Below, one piece after another: positions 63,586 through 64,000 of a stretch of DNA of 64,000 bases. The position numbers were made by a program, and so were the translations under genes. Each line of letters opens with the position of its first letter. The stretch's first letter is position 1. The stretch comes from Chthonomonadia bacterium (GTDB lineage: Bacteria; Armatimonadota; HRBIN16), in NCBI GenBank assembly GCA_013314755.1, contig JABUFA010000015.1, positions 1 to 64,000 on the forward strand, given 5' to 3'. Under the pieces are notes generated by a model, which was not told the origin of the DNA, did not search any database, and was given only the letters and a program-made list of their open reading frames with translations.

Positions 63586-64000
63586 CTACACAATCTGCAC
63601 ATCGTGCCCGCCGCGTTGAACTTCACCGATTAGCGTCGCCGTCTCGCCCTGCATCTGCAGGAACTCTATCAGCGGCAGGCTCTGCTCGCGCGGCACAATC
63701 ACCACCATGCCGATGCCCATATTGAAGGTGCGGAACATCTCGGGGTCGGGCACGTTGCCCTTTTCCTGAATCAGCCGGAAGATGAACGGAACCTCCCACG
63801 AGCGGCGGTCGATAATCACCCGGCAATCGCTGGGCAGGACGCGCGGGATGTTGTCATAGAAGCCGCCGCCCGTGATGTGCGCCATCGCGTGAATATCAAA
63901 CTGCCCCATCGCCTGCATCAGGGGGCGCAGGTAACAGCGATGCGGGCGCAACAGCTCCTCGCCAATAGAAGTGCCCAGCTCGGGCACGTAGCTATCCACG
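63586..64000 (-). CDS. purM: Phosphoribosylformylglycinamidine cyclo-ligase, C-terminal part (window edge)
   Basis: At least 137 codons of the 3' end; the start lies beyond the window. HITGGGFYDNIPRVLPSD is the diagnostic PurM block, preceded by the conserved LLRPHRCYL and followed by FNMGIGMVVIV. PurM closes the imidazole ring of AIR in purine synthesis. It is convergent with the permease operon, with 12 bases between stops. Confidence 0.93.
   Translation of the reverse strand, partial: VDSYVPELGTSIGEELLRPHRCYLRPLMQAMGQFDIHAMAHITGGGFYDNIPRVLPSDCRVIIDRRSWEVPFIFRLIQEKGNVPDPEMFRTFNMGIGMVVIVPREQSLPLIEFLQMQGETATLIGEVQRGGHDVQIV

Overview
The window is about 64 kb of GC-rich bacterial chromosome, densely packed with genes in short directional runs. 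The mix of genes suggests a Gram-negative-type, didermic, sugar-degrading, probably thermophilic or soil bacterium: a TonB-dependent receptor, S-layer-homology and PEP-CTERM surface proteins, an AMIN-domain amidase, many Gfo/Idh/MocA oxidoreductases, a WbsX-like protein, an oligogalacturonate-lyase-like propeller, HerA-NurA and Rhs proteins. I think Armatimonadota is the best guess, but this is inferred from gene content only. No rRNA, tRNA, CRISPR array or intact insertion sequence was seen. The standard genetic code is used.

Layout. 1-127: edge of an exported protein gene broken at a G8 run. 128-755: repeat-rich spacer. 756-3666: catabolic trio (Gfo/Idh/MocA, DapA-like, nitrilase-like). 3745-8611: hisF, a radical SAM protein, a membrane-anchored SecD-P1-like protein, a half-size EamA protein, a lipoprotein and a 2-hydroxyacid dehydrogenase. 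8605-11076 (minus): WbsX-like protein, PEBP lipoprotein, and a beta-strand-rich exported protein interrupted by an in-frame TGA. 11389-14043: pyrG and an AEC carrier. 14015-21216: multi-TM transferase-like protein, large glycosidase-like protein, NFACT/RqcH and a solitary terminase-like protein. 21598-25538: methyltransferase, GerMN protein, AMIN-amidase, CutA and a frameshifted small membrane protein.

25.6-38.3 kb is an Rhs (polymorphic toxin) locus. One long Rhs gene, itself damaged near its 5' end, is followed on the minus strand by an array of displaced Rhs core/tip fragments. Between them lie candidate immunity genes: two paralogous helical-plus-TM proteins (one split by a TAG), a 150-aa protein, a 323-aa membrane protein, a TPR-like protein, a HEAT protein and a 221-aa protein. 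Two different core lineages are present. The region looks less GC-rich than its surroundings.

38.7-46.1 kb: oligogalacturonate-lyase-like propeller, aldo/keto reductase, MntA-HepT toxin-antitoxin pair, NurA-HerA nuclease/ATPase pair and an HpcH/HpaI aldolase. 46.1-46.8 kb: spacer full of palindromes. 46.8-50.5 kb (minus): PEP-CTERM protein, then murA-mreB-SLH protein, an envelope group. 50.7-57.3 kb: TonB receptor, YfiR-like protein, hybrid histidine kinase and REC-PAS-GGDEF cyclase, overlapping or nearly so and probably one signalling operon. 57.3-63.6 kb: a coiled-coil membrane protein, then two paralogous Gfo/Idh/MocA genes coupled to an ATPase and two permeases of the nucleoside/BMP ABC family. 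The window ends in the 3' part of purM (minus).

Two themes recur. First, several exported or membrane protein genes carry a premature stop or homopolymer frameshift near the signal-peptide end. Second, spacers carry families of short palindromic repeats, one of which has been absorbed into a coding sequence.
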